NCBI GenBank assembly: GCA_030268105.1
Contig: BSDZ01000049.1
Span: 62,001-126,000 of the forward strand
DNA length: 64,000 bases
Direction of reading: 5' to 3'
Origin: Volvox africanus
Taxonomy: Eukaryota > Chlorophyta > Chlorophyceae > Chlamydomonadales > Volvocaceae
Part shown: positions 51,745 to 62,875 of the stretch, in pieces
Layout of the letters: every line of letters starts with the position of its first letter
Numbering within the stretch: position 1 is the stretch's first letter
The notes under the pieces: model-generated
Seen by the model: only the letters and a program-made list of their open reading frames with translations
The model's database searches: none
What the model was told of the DNA's origin: nothing
Made by a program: the position numbers and the translations under genes

Positions 51745-52569
51745 TGTTGTACCTCTCGTTCGCGTTTGCTCATGAGTATCTGCGCGTCTGGAGACTATCG
51801 ACACCGATGCGCGAGCACTTGCAAGTACAGCAAGGCAAGCAAGAGCAAACAGAGACAGCGGAAGACTTCAAGACGAAGAGAGATATAACTTACAGTATTA
51901 CGGGTCAGAACGATGCAATGGACGAAATCGCCGTCAGCGCCGGAAGCGAGCAATCATCACGCGGCGGTGATTAGCGAAGTTCAGGCTTTAGCTCGGGCTA
52001 AGTAGAATATCGTATAGTAATAGTAATGTAGAACACACAAGTGTTCTCCGGTATCGAATGTCTTTTTTAGCTTAGCCGTCCTCGCATCTGTTATACTCGC
52101 AGCATCGCAATGCCGTACGATTCACATTAGGAGGCCGATCCTAGATGTGACAACCCTACTGCGTCTAGGCGATGTCTACGCATAACAACGTATAAGCCTT
52201 TCCGGCATTCGCATGATGCAAGGGTCCGGATAACGATATCCGGTTGCAGGGCATGCATCGCGACGAGTGCGGCGCTCTCAACGTGTGCTTTAATGAAGTA
52301 ATATTATATCAGATAATATTACTTATCGTTTCGTAGCACGAGCATAATGCGCACTTCAATGATTAGGTCATTCATGCATGCTAGGCGGATTTGCCATGGT
52401 GCGATGTCGCGATGGATAATGACAACATGCCAGATGCATATATAAATGTATGCGAATACATTTATATCATGCAGATTCATTCATATGTAATGCGTTCATC
52501 ACAAAAGCACTTCGACTCATAGGATCGCGTCGACCTACGCGTCGACGGGAAATGAACCGTAGCACAACA
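51745..52569 (-). repeat. A5 5' LTR (mosaic of subfamilies 1 and 2)
   Basis: 825 bp. From 51745 to about 51975 it carries subfamily-1 variants (TGCGCGTCTGG, AGTATTACGGGTCAG, GAAGCGAGC). Beyond that it carries subfamily-2 variants (GCTTTAGCTCGGG, ATCGTATAG, CTAATGTG or its complement). The A5 3' LTR is subfamily 2 across the first block. Confidence 0.88.
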
Positions 52570-53321
52570 GAACGCATTACATATGAATGAATCTGTATGA
52601 TATAAATGTATTCGCATACATTTATATATGCATCTGGCATGTTGTCATTATCCATCGCGACATCGCATCATGGCAAATCCGCCTAGCATGCATGAATGAC
52701 CGAATCATTGAAGTGCGCATTATGCTCGTGCTACGAAACGATAAGTAATATTATCTGATATAATATTACTTCATTACAGCACACGTTGAGAGCGCCGCAC
52801 TCGTCGCGATGCATGCCCTGCAACCGGATATCGCTATCCGGACCCTTGCATCATGCGAATGCCGGAAAGGCTTATACGTTGTTATGCGTAGACATCGCCT
52901 AGACGCAGTAGGGTTGTCACATCTAGGATCGGCCTCCTAATGTGAATCGTACGGCATTGCGATGCTGCGAGTATAACAGATGCGAGGACGGCTAAGCTAG
53001 ACAAGACATTCGATACCGGAGAACACTTGTGTGTTCTGCATTACTATTGCTATACGATATTCTACTTAGCCCGAGCTAAGCCTGAACTTCGCTAATCACC
53101 GCCGCGTGATGATTGCTTGCTTCCGGCGCTGACGGCGATTTCGTCCATTGCATCATTCCGATCTGTAAGACCGTAAGTTATATCTCTCTTCGTCTTGAAG
53201 TCTTCCGCTGTCTCTGTTTGCTCTCGCTTGCCTTGCTGTACTTGCAAGTGCTCGCGCATCGGTGTCGATAGTCTCCAGACGTGCAGATACTTATGAGCAA
53301 ACGCGAACAAGAGGTACAACA
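52570..53321 (+). repeat. A3 3' LTR, right part
   Basis: 752 bp starting with the second GAACG and running to TACAACA. It shares CCGATCTGTAAGACC and CAGATACTTATGAG with the right part of the A3 5' LTR, confirming they belong to one element. Confidence 0.92.
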
Positions 53322-56300
53322 CGGAGCATATCACCCAGGACACGGTTAACACGCTCTGTTTGCCTATCAGATTGGGGGTGGTAGGCGGTGGACAGGTTCA
53401 CCCGCATTCCTACCAGAGTCCCCAGGGCGCCCCAAAACTTACTTGCAAATTGAGTGCCGCGGTCAGATACCACGGACTTGGGGACCCCATGCAAACGTAC
53501 CACATTGTCGAAAAATAGACGGGCCGTTTGCTCAGCTGTGCAGGATGATGTCGTGGGGGCCAGGTGGACCATCTTGGTGAAACGGTCGACCAGGACCAGC
53601 ACGGCATCGTATCCTCCCTCAGTTTTGGGCAGCGCAACAATAAAGTCCATAGAGACGCTTTCCCACGGAGCGTCAGGAATAGGAAGAGGTTGGAGATGCC
53701 CATGTGCTTTACCAGACTGGGCCTTATTGCGCTGGCACAGGTCGCAACAGAGGACATAATTTTCGGTGTCCTTAGCCATGCGGGGCCACCAGAATTGACG
53801 CCGCAAAAGCTCTAGTAACCGCGTGCAGCCAGGATGCCCAGCAAGAGGGCCGTCATGAAAACGTGAGAGAAGTTCACGACGTAATGAATCGTCGTTAGGT
53901 ACGACAATCTGACGGTGGGATCCTTCCGATCGGATCCATAAGCCATGCTCCTGTACCAAGTGCCCTGTGTTGTTGTGAATTGTGAACCACGGGTCGGCTG
54001 CATAAGCCTGTTTCAAGCGCTTGGTAAAATCGGAGGGCACGAAGTTAGGTTTTGCCTGAGACCTACTCCGTGTGCTTACCGCCAGAATGGCTGCATGCAG
54101 TGAGGGGTGCCTACTGAGAGCATCAGCTATGTTAAGTGAGCCGCTCAGGTACTCCCAATCAAAGTTAAACCGTGCCAGGTATTCCATCCAGCGGGCCTGG
54201 CGTTGGTTAAGGGAGGGCACACCTTGCAGAAATGTAAGGGGTTTGTGATCAGTCTTGAGGGCAAAAGGCCGGCCCTCAAGGTAACATCGCCATTCCTTCA
54301 AGGCATGTAGGACCGCCAGAAATTCCTGTTCCCCAGTGGTATAACGGGTTTCAGCCCCCGAAAACTTCTTACTCGTGTATGCAATGGGGCGTCCCTGCTG
54401 CAATAGAACTGCCCCCGTCCCATGTATAGATGCATCAGTTATGACCTCTACACGGAACGGCAATGAGTAGTCAGGGAAGTGCAGGATAATATCATCAGAG
54501 ATAGCACGCTTCAAAGCATCAAAAGCTTCTTGGCATGCGGGGGTCCAGGCCTCAGGTGAAGAGAAGGCTCCCTTACGTGTGAGGTTTGTTAGCGGTGCAG
54601 CAATGACTGAGTAGCGCTCTATGAACTTACGAAAGTAGTTGGTCAGGCCCAAAAACTTACGCAGTTCCTGAAGGTTGGAGGGCACTGGCCAATCCCGAAC
54701 AACAGCAGTTTTCCGGGGGTCCATCCGTATGCCACCCTGAGACACTATATGCCCCAGATACTCCACCTGTGGTTGTGCCCAGTGGCACTTAGAACGCTTA
54801 GCATACAGCTGCTCACGCCGCAGAACCTCAAAGACCAGGCGGAGGTGTTGTACGTGCTCCTCACGGGTCTTTGAAAACACCAGGATATCGTCCAGATAAC
54901 AGATGACGAATTTGTCGATGTATGGCCTGAAGATGCGGTCCATGACGGCTTGGAACGTTGCAGGGGCGTTCGTCAGTCCGAAACTAAGGACGGTATATTC
55001 AAAATGGCCAAACGGCGTACGGAAAGCCGTTTTAGGGATGTCAGATTCTGCTATACGAATCTGATTATACCCCTGCTGGAGGTCAATAGAGCTAAAGAAT
55101 GCAGAATCTTTTAGCTTATCCAGCAGATCATCGACACGTGGGAGGGGGTAACGGTTCTTAACCATTGCGGCATTTAACCCCCTATAGTCAATGCACATTC
55201 TCAGAGTCCCATCCTTCTTTCCCACAAACAGAATAGGGGCGGAGTATGGGGATGTGCTTGGCCGTATCATACCTTTTTTCAGCAGCTCAGTAACCTGTCG
55301 TTTGACCTCGTCCAGCTCCAAGGGGCTTAGCCGATACATGGGGCGGGAAACGGGTACTGCACCAGGCACCAAAGGTATGGTGTGATCCACAGGCCGCATT
55401 GGAGGCTTACCAGGGACCTCCTGGAATATATCTGCATATTCCTGTAACAGGGCCTCAAGCTCAGGGTCAGTGGCATCAGCTGGCATAGAAGTTGCATTCA
55501 GGTGCAACTTGGGCCGTACTAGTAAAGCATGGGCCCCCTTGCGAATCATGCGAACTGCTGCTTTTCTGCCAACAACTTCAGGTTCAGTGTGCTGACAGAT
55601 AGCAGTGGTTGCATAATTAAAGCAAGGCGCAGGTGTCATCTGATCTGGTGGCTGTCCGGCAGTAGTAAAGGGTACCTTGCAGACTAGATTCCCCTTGCGC
55701 AGGCGCAAAGATTTAGCCTCATAGTCAAGGACAGCCCCATACTGTGCTAGCGTGGAAGAACCCAAGATATACGTGGCAGCGTCAGTTAGCTCAGGCAACA
55801 CGTATGGGCGGACATTTAACCTTAAAGGACCTGCAGATAGACGAAGATTTACCTGCCCCAAGATAGCCTGCTTACCCCCATCAGCAAGGGTAACTTCTGA
55901 CCAGGAGCATGGGCTAGGTTTCAGGCCAAGCTGCGTAACCACTGATGCCGAAATGAAATCATCACTGGCTCCAGAGTCGGCTAGGGCGGTGAACGTACGA
56001 CCTGCCGTACTTACGGTGATCAGAGGTACGCCAGCACCTATCAGGGCAGCAGCTTTAGGCAAGCAGAGAACTGAAATACAGGGTTCAGTCTCAGGCAAGC
56101 CCTCCTGAACCGATTTAGGAGCAGCAAACCAGACGTCAACAGAGTATGGGCTTCCAGGGAGTTGAACAACCTCACCTGCCATATCAAGGCTATGGAAAAG
56201 AGCCGTCCCTGGATTAAACCTTAAGACCCGTTGCATTCCCGACAGAAAAGAAGGGTTGCGTCGGGACACATACTCAGGCAGCAAGATGCATGCTGAGGTA

Positions 56301-56620
56301 TCAGGGTGTTGACGTTTGCATGCCCTAAAGAGAGCTAATTGCTTCTGTAGCTCGCAGAGTGAAGAGGGAGTGAACAAGATAGTATGCCCACCCAAGTTAG
56401 CGGAGGATAGGGGGCGACCTTGAGGCTCAAACAGATTACAAAAGCCATCAAAGCCGGGACGGACAGTTCGTGCATCAAAAGAAAAACGTCTCCCTATCAC
56501 CTGCTCCACTTGGTTTAAAACAGAGGGCAAAAGAGCCCGTACTGCACGGCACTTTGCTACCATCTGGCCCACAGCAAAGACCCCAGGTGGTGATCCCTCT
56601 ATACCAACCTGGGCAAGTTC
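53322..56620 (-). pseudogene. pol: B3 pol, main part (PR-RT-RNaseH-IN), split from its C-terminus
   Basis: The frame is open from the gag UAG through protease, RT (YLDD), RNase H and the integrase core to GDMLR, where the A3 nest interrupts it at CGGAG. This is the only B copy in the window where the gag-protease junction is uninterrupted, and it shows the empty A2 target GAGGTATCAGGG near 56294. In the integrase motif it reads SDRQTERVN where B2 has SDGQTERVN, a Gly-to-Arg change in a well conserved position. Confidence 0.9.
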
Positions 56621-56623
56621 CTA
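56582..56623 (-). promoter_or_regulatory. B3 candidate UAG readthrough element
   Basis: UAG 56621-56623, 7-nt spacer, CCCAGG, 20-nt loop, CCTGGG (56582-56587), as in B1. Confidence 0.7.
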
Positions 56624-58000
56624 GTGGTCCTTACCCTTATTTTTCTCCGCCCCTAGCATTGGGCAGGAGTCAACCCTATGTTGGTCGGAACCGCAACGGA
56701 GGCACATCCCATGTTGTTTACGAAAATGGAACTCCCGTCTAGTACATTTGAATGTGGTTAAATATTCCGCTAGGTTCTGCTTGGGCCCCTTCTTCTGCAC
56801 GTGGCCCCCTTTTGGGGCCAAGTGCCTCCCCTGCTGTCCGCCGCCCCTCTTAGACTTACCGGCGCCCTTAACCTGCCGCGGCTGATCCTCGTGCCCGGTG
56901 ATGCCTGGACGAACGGATGCAGCCCGCGGTTTTTTGGTCGGGGGCGCCGGGGTCTCCTCGTCAGGGTCGTCGCAGGCCATATCCTGTACCGACAGCATGT
57001 TCATTTTGGGACGGGCCAGTTTGTCAGATTCCCGTCGGGCCAGTAACCTAAGTTCAGCTCCCAGGGAGAACTGAACCAAGTCTGTATATGACTTAAAGGT
57101 TTTACCCGACAGGTCAGTTGCACAGTCCCCACTAAGGTCGGATGAGAGGCCCTGCTGAAACCAAAACACACGCTCACTATCAGACAGGTCCGCAATGGGC
57201 GTGACAAGAGCCTCAAAGCGGCTCTGATAGGCAGAGACAGTTTCTCCAGGGCGCATGCGATATTTGCCAGCATTTAATTTCAGGCGTGCCTCAGTGTCAC
57301 GTGACTGGACCTGGGGTGCAAAACGGACAAGCAGTGCTTCTAGCAGTTCCTCAGATGTATAAGAATCCCTTGCGTTAGTCCATTGATCGTGCCATAATCT
57401 TGCCGCGCCTTCAAAGGCAGTGGCCAAGAAAAGACGGCGCGTAGAGTCCTGTTGACCCCCACGGGCTGTGGCAAAGTAGTTCCTAACATTACGGACAAAG
57501 GCCCGTGTTAGAGGCGCAGCAACTCGTCCTAAATCAGAAAGCTTAACATCCATAGGGATATTCAGCTTAGGCACTGCGATCGCTATTTTTATCACCTCAT
57601 CCTCATGTCCAGTATGAGGAGGCCCAGGTGGCCTGGCAGAGGTGCCCGCAACAGCAGCACAAGTTGTTGCGGCAGCAGCGGGAGCCATCCCAGGAATATC
57701 CACGGCACCAGGTGTCAAATGGTTTGACACTACAGCAGGGCCATGAACATAAAAAGGGGATGGGGCATAAATAGGTGATGTAGGTGCCTCAGGGGATGCT
57801 GTGCCGCCTTGCCTGGGAATAGGTGAAGGCTGGTTCGGAAGGTCGATGCCACCTGCCACAGCAGCATTTGGTGGCTGTGTCAACCTAGAGAGCCATTCCC
57901 ACCTATTCGCTTGGCTAGCATTAGCAGCAATCCGGCCAACAAACTGAAAGGTGTTGGCAGCAAGAGCCGAGACAGCATTCGCTAAGTTCGAGGCTTGCAT
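56621..58000 (-). CDS. gag: B3 Gag nucleocapsid polyprotein
   Basis: 459 residues, same protein as in B1 and B2; a silent change is visible near 57847 (GATGCC against GATACC). The gag domain and canonical zinc knuckle are intact. It is directly followed by UAG and uninterrupted pol sequence. Confidence 0.9.
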   Translation of the reverse strand: MQASNLANAVSALAANTFQFVGRIAANASQANRWEWLSRLTQPPNAAVAGGIDLPNQPSPIPRQGGTASPEAPTSPIYAPSPFYVHGPAVVSNHLTPGAVDIPGMAPAAAATTCAAVAGTSARPPGPPHTGHEDEVIKIAIAVPKLNIPMDVKLSDLGRVAAPLTRAFVRNVRNYFATARGGQQDSTRRLFLATAFEGAARLWHDQWTNARDSYTSEELLEALLVRFAPQVQSRDTEARLKLNAGKYRMRPGETVSAYQSRFEALVTPIADLSDSERVFWFQQGLSSDLSGDCATDLSGKTFKSYTDLVQFSLGAELRLLARRESDKLARPKMNMLSVQDMACDDPDEETPAPPTKKPRAASVRPGITGHEDQPRQVKGAGKSKRGGGQQGRHLAPKGGHVQKKGPKQNLAEYLTTFKCTRREFHFRKQHGMCLRCGSDQHRVDSCPMLGAEKNKGKDH

Positions 58001-58546
58001 ATTGTATGCCTGAAAGCCTAACAGATCGAACTGCGAGTGACTGTTCTGGCGAAAGGCAAAGCAAAGGCAAGGACCAGGGCCTACCCAACGCTTGGATGCC
58101 TTCGATGAACTTCAAAAATTTTGAAGTCCGCGCATGAAGTTGATTTGCGATGGATCGGAGTGACTGGGCAGAAGTGCCGCTCCGACGGGTCTGAGGTGTT
58201 GACACTGCAGAAGCACTCACGGTGGTTGGAACAAACACAATACCTTTCAAGTAATAGAGATATATATGTATTAGTGAAAGCCGAAGTGAATTCACGAAGT
58301 CGACTCCTCGTTGGATTCGATGCGAAGGTTAGTACCCGCAACTACAGGGATTCCTCAGCAAAACTGCAATACAAGTTCTAGATAGAAAGCAGTGTTGCAG
58401 GAAGATATTACCTAACAGAGAAGGCAGAATTGTCTAGGTCGCGAGCCACGTTGACCGCGACTAACTTAGAGATTGACTTTAACAGAAAGCACAGCCAAAC
58501 TCACAGAGAGCAGGTTCTAAGTGTCACTAGACTAATTTCGTGAATA

Positions 58547-58654
58547 TTACAGACCGGTGGTAGCCGCAGCGAAAATGGCGGCGCTCAGCTCCTCAGGCAA
58601 TGTCTCCATGTCCAGAGGGATGTCGGCAGGAGGAAGATCGTGGTCGATGTCCAT
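58547..58654 (-). CDS. B3 conserved leader ORF (35 aa)
   Basis: Intact third copy of the B leader ORF, unchanged from 5919-6026. Confidence 0.5.
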   Translation of the reverse strand: MDIDHDLPPADIPLDMETLPEELSAAIFAAATTGL

Positions 58655-58784
58655 TTATAAAAGGGCAGCTTGAGTGGCTTGAGCGCGTTGCGCGGTTAGA
58701 GTGGCTTGAGCAGTTACCACAGAAAGACTTGAGAAGGCTTGAACGATTTCAGCGGAAGACTTGACGAGACGTCCCAGGGAGGAA

Positions 58785-58798
58785 CAGTCTCGATACCA
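58785..58798 (-). other. B3 primer-binding site
   Basis: TGGTATCGAGACTG on the minus strand, 3 nt from the LTR. Confidence 0.75.
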
Positions 58799-58801
58799 GC
58801 T

Positions 58802-59224
58802 TGTTGTATATGGTACCCACGAAGGGTGGTATCAAAAGATACCGGTTGTTGTGCCAGAGCCCGATTAAGTAGAGCCGCCGATTAGGTCGTACTTGAGAGA
58901 CCATAAGGCCTCGAACCGGGCGTGACCTTCAGAAGTCACCACTACAACCGGAGATTCAGTGAACCAGGAACCAGATGTTCCACCATTTACCATTCAGGCG
59001 GTAAATGGCCCATTCCATACAGGTTATGGAGTAACCGACAGGTTCTGATGTTTCAGGAAGTCGGTTAGTATTGGTCGTCGACAGCCGAGACCAAATCCAC
59101 AAATCGAATGCCAGATGGAAACATGAAACAGTTAATATGATAATTAAATATATTATATTATAAAATAATAAACAGATAATTATTATATCTTAATGAATTA
59201 CCGAAATGCATTAAGGATACAACA
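58802..59224 (-). repeat. B3 5' LTR
   Basis: 423 bp, followed by ATAAA (59225-59229), the partner of 31315-31319. Confidence 0.92.
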
Positions 59225-60403
59225 ATAAACCCCCTGCAAAGCCTATCCCAACCGTCTCAAAACATGGCAGGCTGACCAAATCTCTAAAGTTACCCTCCAG
59301 GCCTCCCCTACCATCACTCGCTAATAGGGCTGGGTTGCCCCAGAGAGGGGCATTGAAGACCCAGGAGCCTGGGTCTACCTGCATTTAGTCCACATTAATT
59401 GACAGGGACAGGTTGTCAAAGGCACTCAACATATGCTCCAAGGTTGGACCTTCTTGCTGGCACGCACAATCTACTTGCCACGGCCCTGCTGATTCCCCCC
59501 TATTCACGGAGGTACAGAGCTTATATATTAGCTTATAGACTCGGTTTGGGTAGGCCCGGCTGTCACGGTCGTGTAAACAAGTTATAACGCACGCCCGTCA
59601 TAAGCCCCACAAAGGAAATGGGCTCTGCTCACGCGTCACGCAATAACAACATATTCCATTGCTCACACCAAATCTTCCTCTTCATTTTCCCTTCGTGTTG
59701 AATTTGATGCCTGGCGCGAACCCCAAGCTATCGCGGCTATGAGCTATCGCGGCGCAGGGACAAACATGAAACTCTGCAAAATCTCTACAGTGTTTTGTTT
59801 ACAATTGAGAAGGAAAAAGTGCATTTGAGAAGGAAAAGATACAAGAGATACAACCCGGTGCCACGGTGGGAAAATGGTGAATATCACGTGTGAAATGTGA
59901 AATACACTCCGCCAGTATTAGTATAGTCCTGGATGAATTTACAATTATTATATAATGTATATGATTACAATACGCCGGAAACTGATGTAAGAAATAAATA
60001 TAGGCCTTATACCGTATTGTAATACGGTAGCAGCCCTGCCGTACAGTGTGTCGTCGGCCGCGGCGCCGCCGCCTTTGGCCTTGCTCTCCTCGCCCTCACC
60101 CTCGCCAACCTAACATTCAACGGAGGGCGCGATCAGGGCCAAGTAAGAACGCCCCCTCGACCACAAACCTAGCAGCACGCCCGCCCGCGGATCTACCGCC
60201 CTCCAGCCGTCCTCGCCTTCAGCTATGCTGGACCAGTCCATGCATCAGAACACGCAGCTCGGTCGGTCAGCGGCGCCACCAACACACGTCAAAACACACA
60301 CGCGCTTCCCCTTCCCCCCTCCCCTTTTTTGTAGGTGGGAAAGCGCGAGAAACCGTGAAAGACTAACCGAACCAAAGTCTTCCAGTCGGCCCCCTTCCCT
60401 CGC

Positions 60404-60493
60404 CTCCTCCCACACCACGCCACACTTGGGGCCATTGACGTAGTGCACCTCGTCGAACACCAACACCTCCACATCCCGGATGATGTCGGCTCC
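60404..60493 (-). pseudogene. Ski2-type helicase exon-like fragment, copy 3
   Basis: Same 30 codons as in H1 and H2 with the DEVH motif conserved. Confidence 0.58.
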
Positions 60494-60750
60494 CTACCAG
60501 GCGGGGGAAGGAACGACGGGAAAGGGGCCATGGGAGGAAGGGAGGGAGGTCCAGGGAGGGAGGGAGGGGTAGTAGGATGTGTAGACTTGGGTAGTGAGAC
60601 AGGAAGGCGGGATGGTGGTGGTGATGAGTGGATTGTGAAGAGTGAAGTGGGAAGGGGAGGGGTTGAGCATGCGGACGCGCCAGGGAGGGCCAACTAGGAG
60701 GCAGAGCGCAGGTGGGTGGGCCGAGGGGCTGCAGCCCCCAAACCGCACCT

Positions 60751-61500
60751 TTACTCATCACCACCCATCTGAAAGCCATCAGGGAAGGCCGCCTTAATGT
60801 CTTCATACTTCAGGACCACGGAGCACTCCCACTGCGCCAGATCCTGCAGGGCCGGCGTAATAATGGACGCGACCTCCTCCACCTCCGCGTCCAGTTCGTC
60901 CACGTCGCGGAAGTGCACCTCCTTGTTGCGGACGGTCACCATCTTGTCCGCGCGGCTGATGAACTGAGCGGCCGTCACGCCCAGCGCGGCTGCGGCGTCT
61001 TTAACGCCCTTGTCCGACTCGCCACGCTTTGTGAAGCGTGTGCACCTGGTGACCTTGAACTCCTTCCCGTCCGCAATGAGCAAAATTTGAGTCGCGGTGT
61101 TTCGCACCCGCTTCACGTTAGCCTTGGCGTGCATCTGCTCCATCTCATTTTTCAGCATCTCGATATCTGCACTCTGCGCATCAAGCTGTTTCAGCACGAC
61201 TGGTGCGCTGACGTGCACCACGATGTCCCGCACAAGCTTGCGACCGTCGGTGTCCCGGTTTTCAATTTTTTCCCCGGTAGCAAAGTAAACCGAGCTGACG
61301 GCGAACTCAGTTCCAAAGGTCCGTGTAGCTTCGTTAACGGCCCCCTGAATTGCTGGGCCCATGTTTGTTGTTTCACCTAACTGTATCGTAAGGATAGGAT
61401 ATATTGAGCAGACGGACACCGACAGCATATCGGTACGTTTCAAGGAGGCCGTCCCATAGGAGCTATGCAAAACTACCGACTGCCTCGGAGATGAAAGCAA
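60751..61500 (-). CDS. Coiled-coil protein of unknown function, copy 3 (shorter coil)
   Basis: The open frame is 249 codons. One coil repeat plus linker (25 codons) is missing, leaving DIEMLKNEMEQMHAKA, and the loss is an exact multiple of three. The stretch before MGPAIQ reads GETTN where the others have GGKAN. The rest of the protein, including the acidic C-terminus, is unchanged. Confidence 0.55.
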   Translation of the reverse strand: MLSSPRQSVVLHSSYGTASLKRTDMLSVSVCSIYPILTIQLGETTNMGPAIQGAVNEATRTFGTEFAVSSVYFATGEKIENRDTDGRKLVRDIVVHVSAPVVLKQLDAQSADIEMLKNEMEQMHAKANVKRVRNTATQILLIADGKEFKVTRCTRFTKRGESDKGVKDAAAALGVTAAQFISRADKMVTVRNKEVHFRDVDELDAEVEEVASIITPALQDLAQWECSVVLKYEDIKAAFPDGFQMGGDE

Positions 61501-61544
61501 AGATTGTTTCTTAAACTTCTGGTCGCGGAGCCAAGTCTACGTAT

Positions 61545-61623
61545 CTAGCAGCAGCGACAGTAGAGCGACAATAGAGCTAGGCAGCAGCGACAATAGAGCT
61601 AGTAGCAGCGACAATAGAGCTTA
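61545..61623. repeat. Minisatellite, H3 copy
   Basis: Counterpart of 27608-27686 with the same AGCAGCGACAATAGAG units and the same unit number. Confidence 0.7.
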
Positions 61624-62822
61624 GGCTTGTACGTCGTACGAGTCATGGTGTCACGCTAGTGAATTCTGACTTGACTGAGCTACTTCTTCGTAGCTCATAA
61701 TCGCAAGCATGCAAAGATGAACATATTGAAATCACGTAATCAACTTCCATTCACTGCCTCGCAGCGTTTTATCGCGCTCCCCCTTGGCATTTTCTCGCGC
61801 GCGCACACGCGCAACGACACCGCGGAACTTTGCGCACCCCTAAAGAATGCAAGGGAGCTCCTTCTTTGGCGGACGTGGTGCGAAAGGGCGAAGCGGATGC
61901 GTCCATTGCGGTATGTCGTGCATTTTTCCGCGTCCATTGCCGTATGTCGTGCATGTGTTCATCGTCCATTTGTCCATTCCCGAATCCCGCGGATGGACTG
62001 GGTCATTTTCGCCATTCAGAATCGAGTTAGCCGCGGGCTGGCAGGCGAGAGCGGACGAGGCCAGCCACAGCAACACGCGCCCCTCCCTTCACCACTTGGC
62101 CGCCGATTATTCCCGTTAGCTCCTGACTGCCTCAGATCCGCAACATCCTCGCTGGAGAAGCCCTGGGCGACGCAGCGACTCCCTGAAAGCAGGACACCTA
62201 CCTGCAGTGCCATCTGCCAGGGGTGCAATGGCCGCCCTGAGGCAGCGGCCCCATCGCTGAGCATGAACAGCACAGCCCAGCAGGCTTAGTGGGCCCACAT
62301 GTGGCACTGCATTGGCAGGGCACCAACCCCTCCCCCCCCAGGGTTTGTGAGTGCTTAGCCTACAGTCATTTGCAGGCTAAATACGGGAGCGACCTTGGAT
62401 TTCAGGGGCATGTACCATCGTGGCTGAGGTCTCTCCCCCTGTCAATACAGTTTTCTGCACTTAGGTGTGTGCAGCATCTGAGGAAAGTTGATAGCATCCT
62501 TGGCCAATGCCTCTTTCAAGAGTTTTATTGTTCATGTTCCCCCCGGATCTTAGGGACACCCCCACACTTGTGTGGAACTTGTAACCTTTTTTCCTTGTGT
62601 GTGTGTATGTAACCTTTTCCTCACGGACCTGTGAGAGGTTGGAACCCATATCTAGGTTTGGGTGCACTAACATGAATCACCTGAGGCTTCAGAATGCGGT
62701 GTTACAGTGGGAGTCTGCTGGTCCAATGACCAGAGACTACGTCTCACTAGCACAAACCACCGGGTCTCAACCACAGGCCACCTCATCCAGACAACCGGCA
62801 CACAACACCGGGGATGCACCCA

Positions 62823-62875
62823 GGAATCGAACCCAGGACGACCTTCAGCAAGGTGTTATAGCGTACACCAGGCCA
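62823..62875 (-). other. Pol III promoter-like A and B boxes, H3 copy
   Basis: GGTTCGATTCC (62823-62833) and TGGCCTGGTGTA (62864-62875) on the minus strand, same spacing as in H2. Confidence 0.33.

Larger units (their letters stand above)
45098..52569 (-). mobile_element. A5: complete, apparently intact family-A element
   Basis: 7,472 bp inserted in the A3 3' LTR with GAACG on both sides (45093-45097, 52570-52574). Both LTRs, PBS, leader ORF, gag, UAG, pol and polypurine tract are present without a nonsense codon other than the gag UAG. It is the best candidate here for an autonomous element. Its two LTRs differ at a dozen or more positions, partly because the 5' LTR is mosaic. Confidence 0.94.
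32589..53321 (+). mobile_element. A3: family-A element in B3 pol, itself twice invaded
   Basis: The outer ends TGTTGTGC (32589) and TACAACA (53321) are flanked by CGGAG on both sides (32584-32588 and 53322-53326). Removing A5 with its duplication, A4, and one copy of a 72-bp repeat leaves about 7,471-7,472 bp, the standard family-A length. Gag is intact; pol has the TAG shared with A1 and A2. Its LTRs are subfamily 2. Confidence 0.93.
31320..59224 (-). mobile_element. B3: complete family-B element carrying the A3/A4/A5 nest
   Basis: 27,905 bp in total; subtracting the A3 nest (20,733 bp) and one 5-bp duplication gives 7,167 bp, the same as B2. Both LTRs are 423 bp and both flanks are ATAAA. 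Apart from the nest at 32589-53321 its gag-pol is open throughout. Confidence 0.93.
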
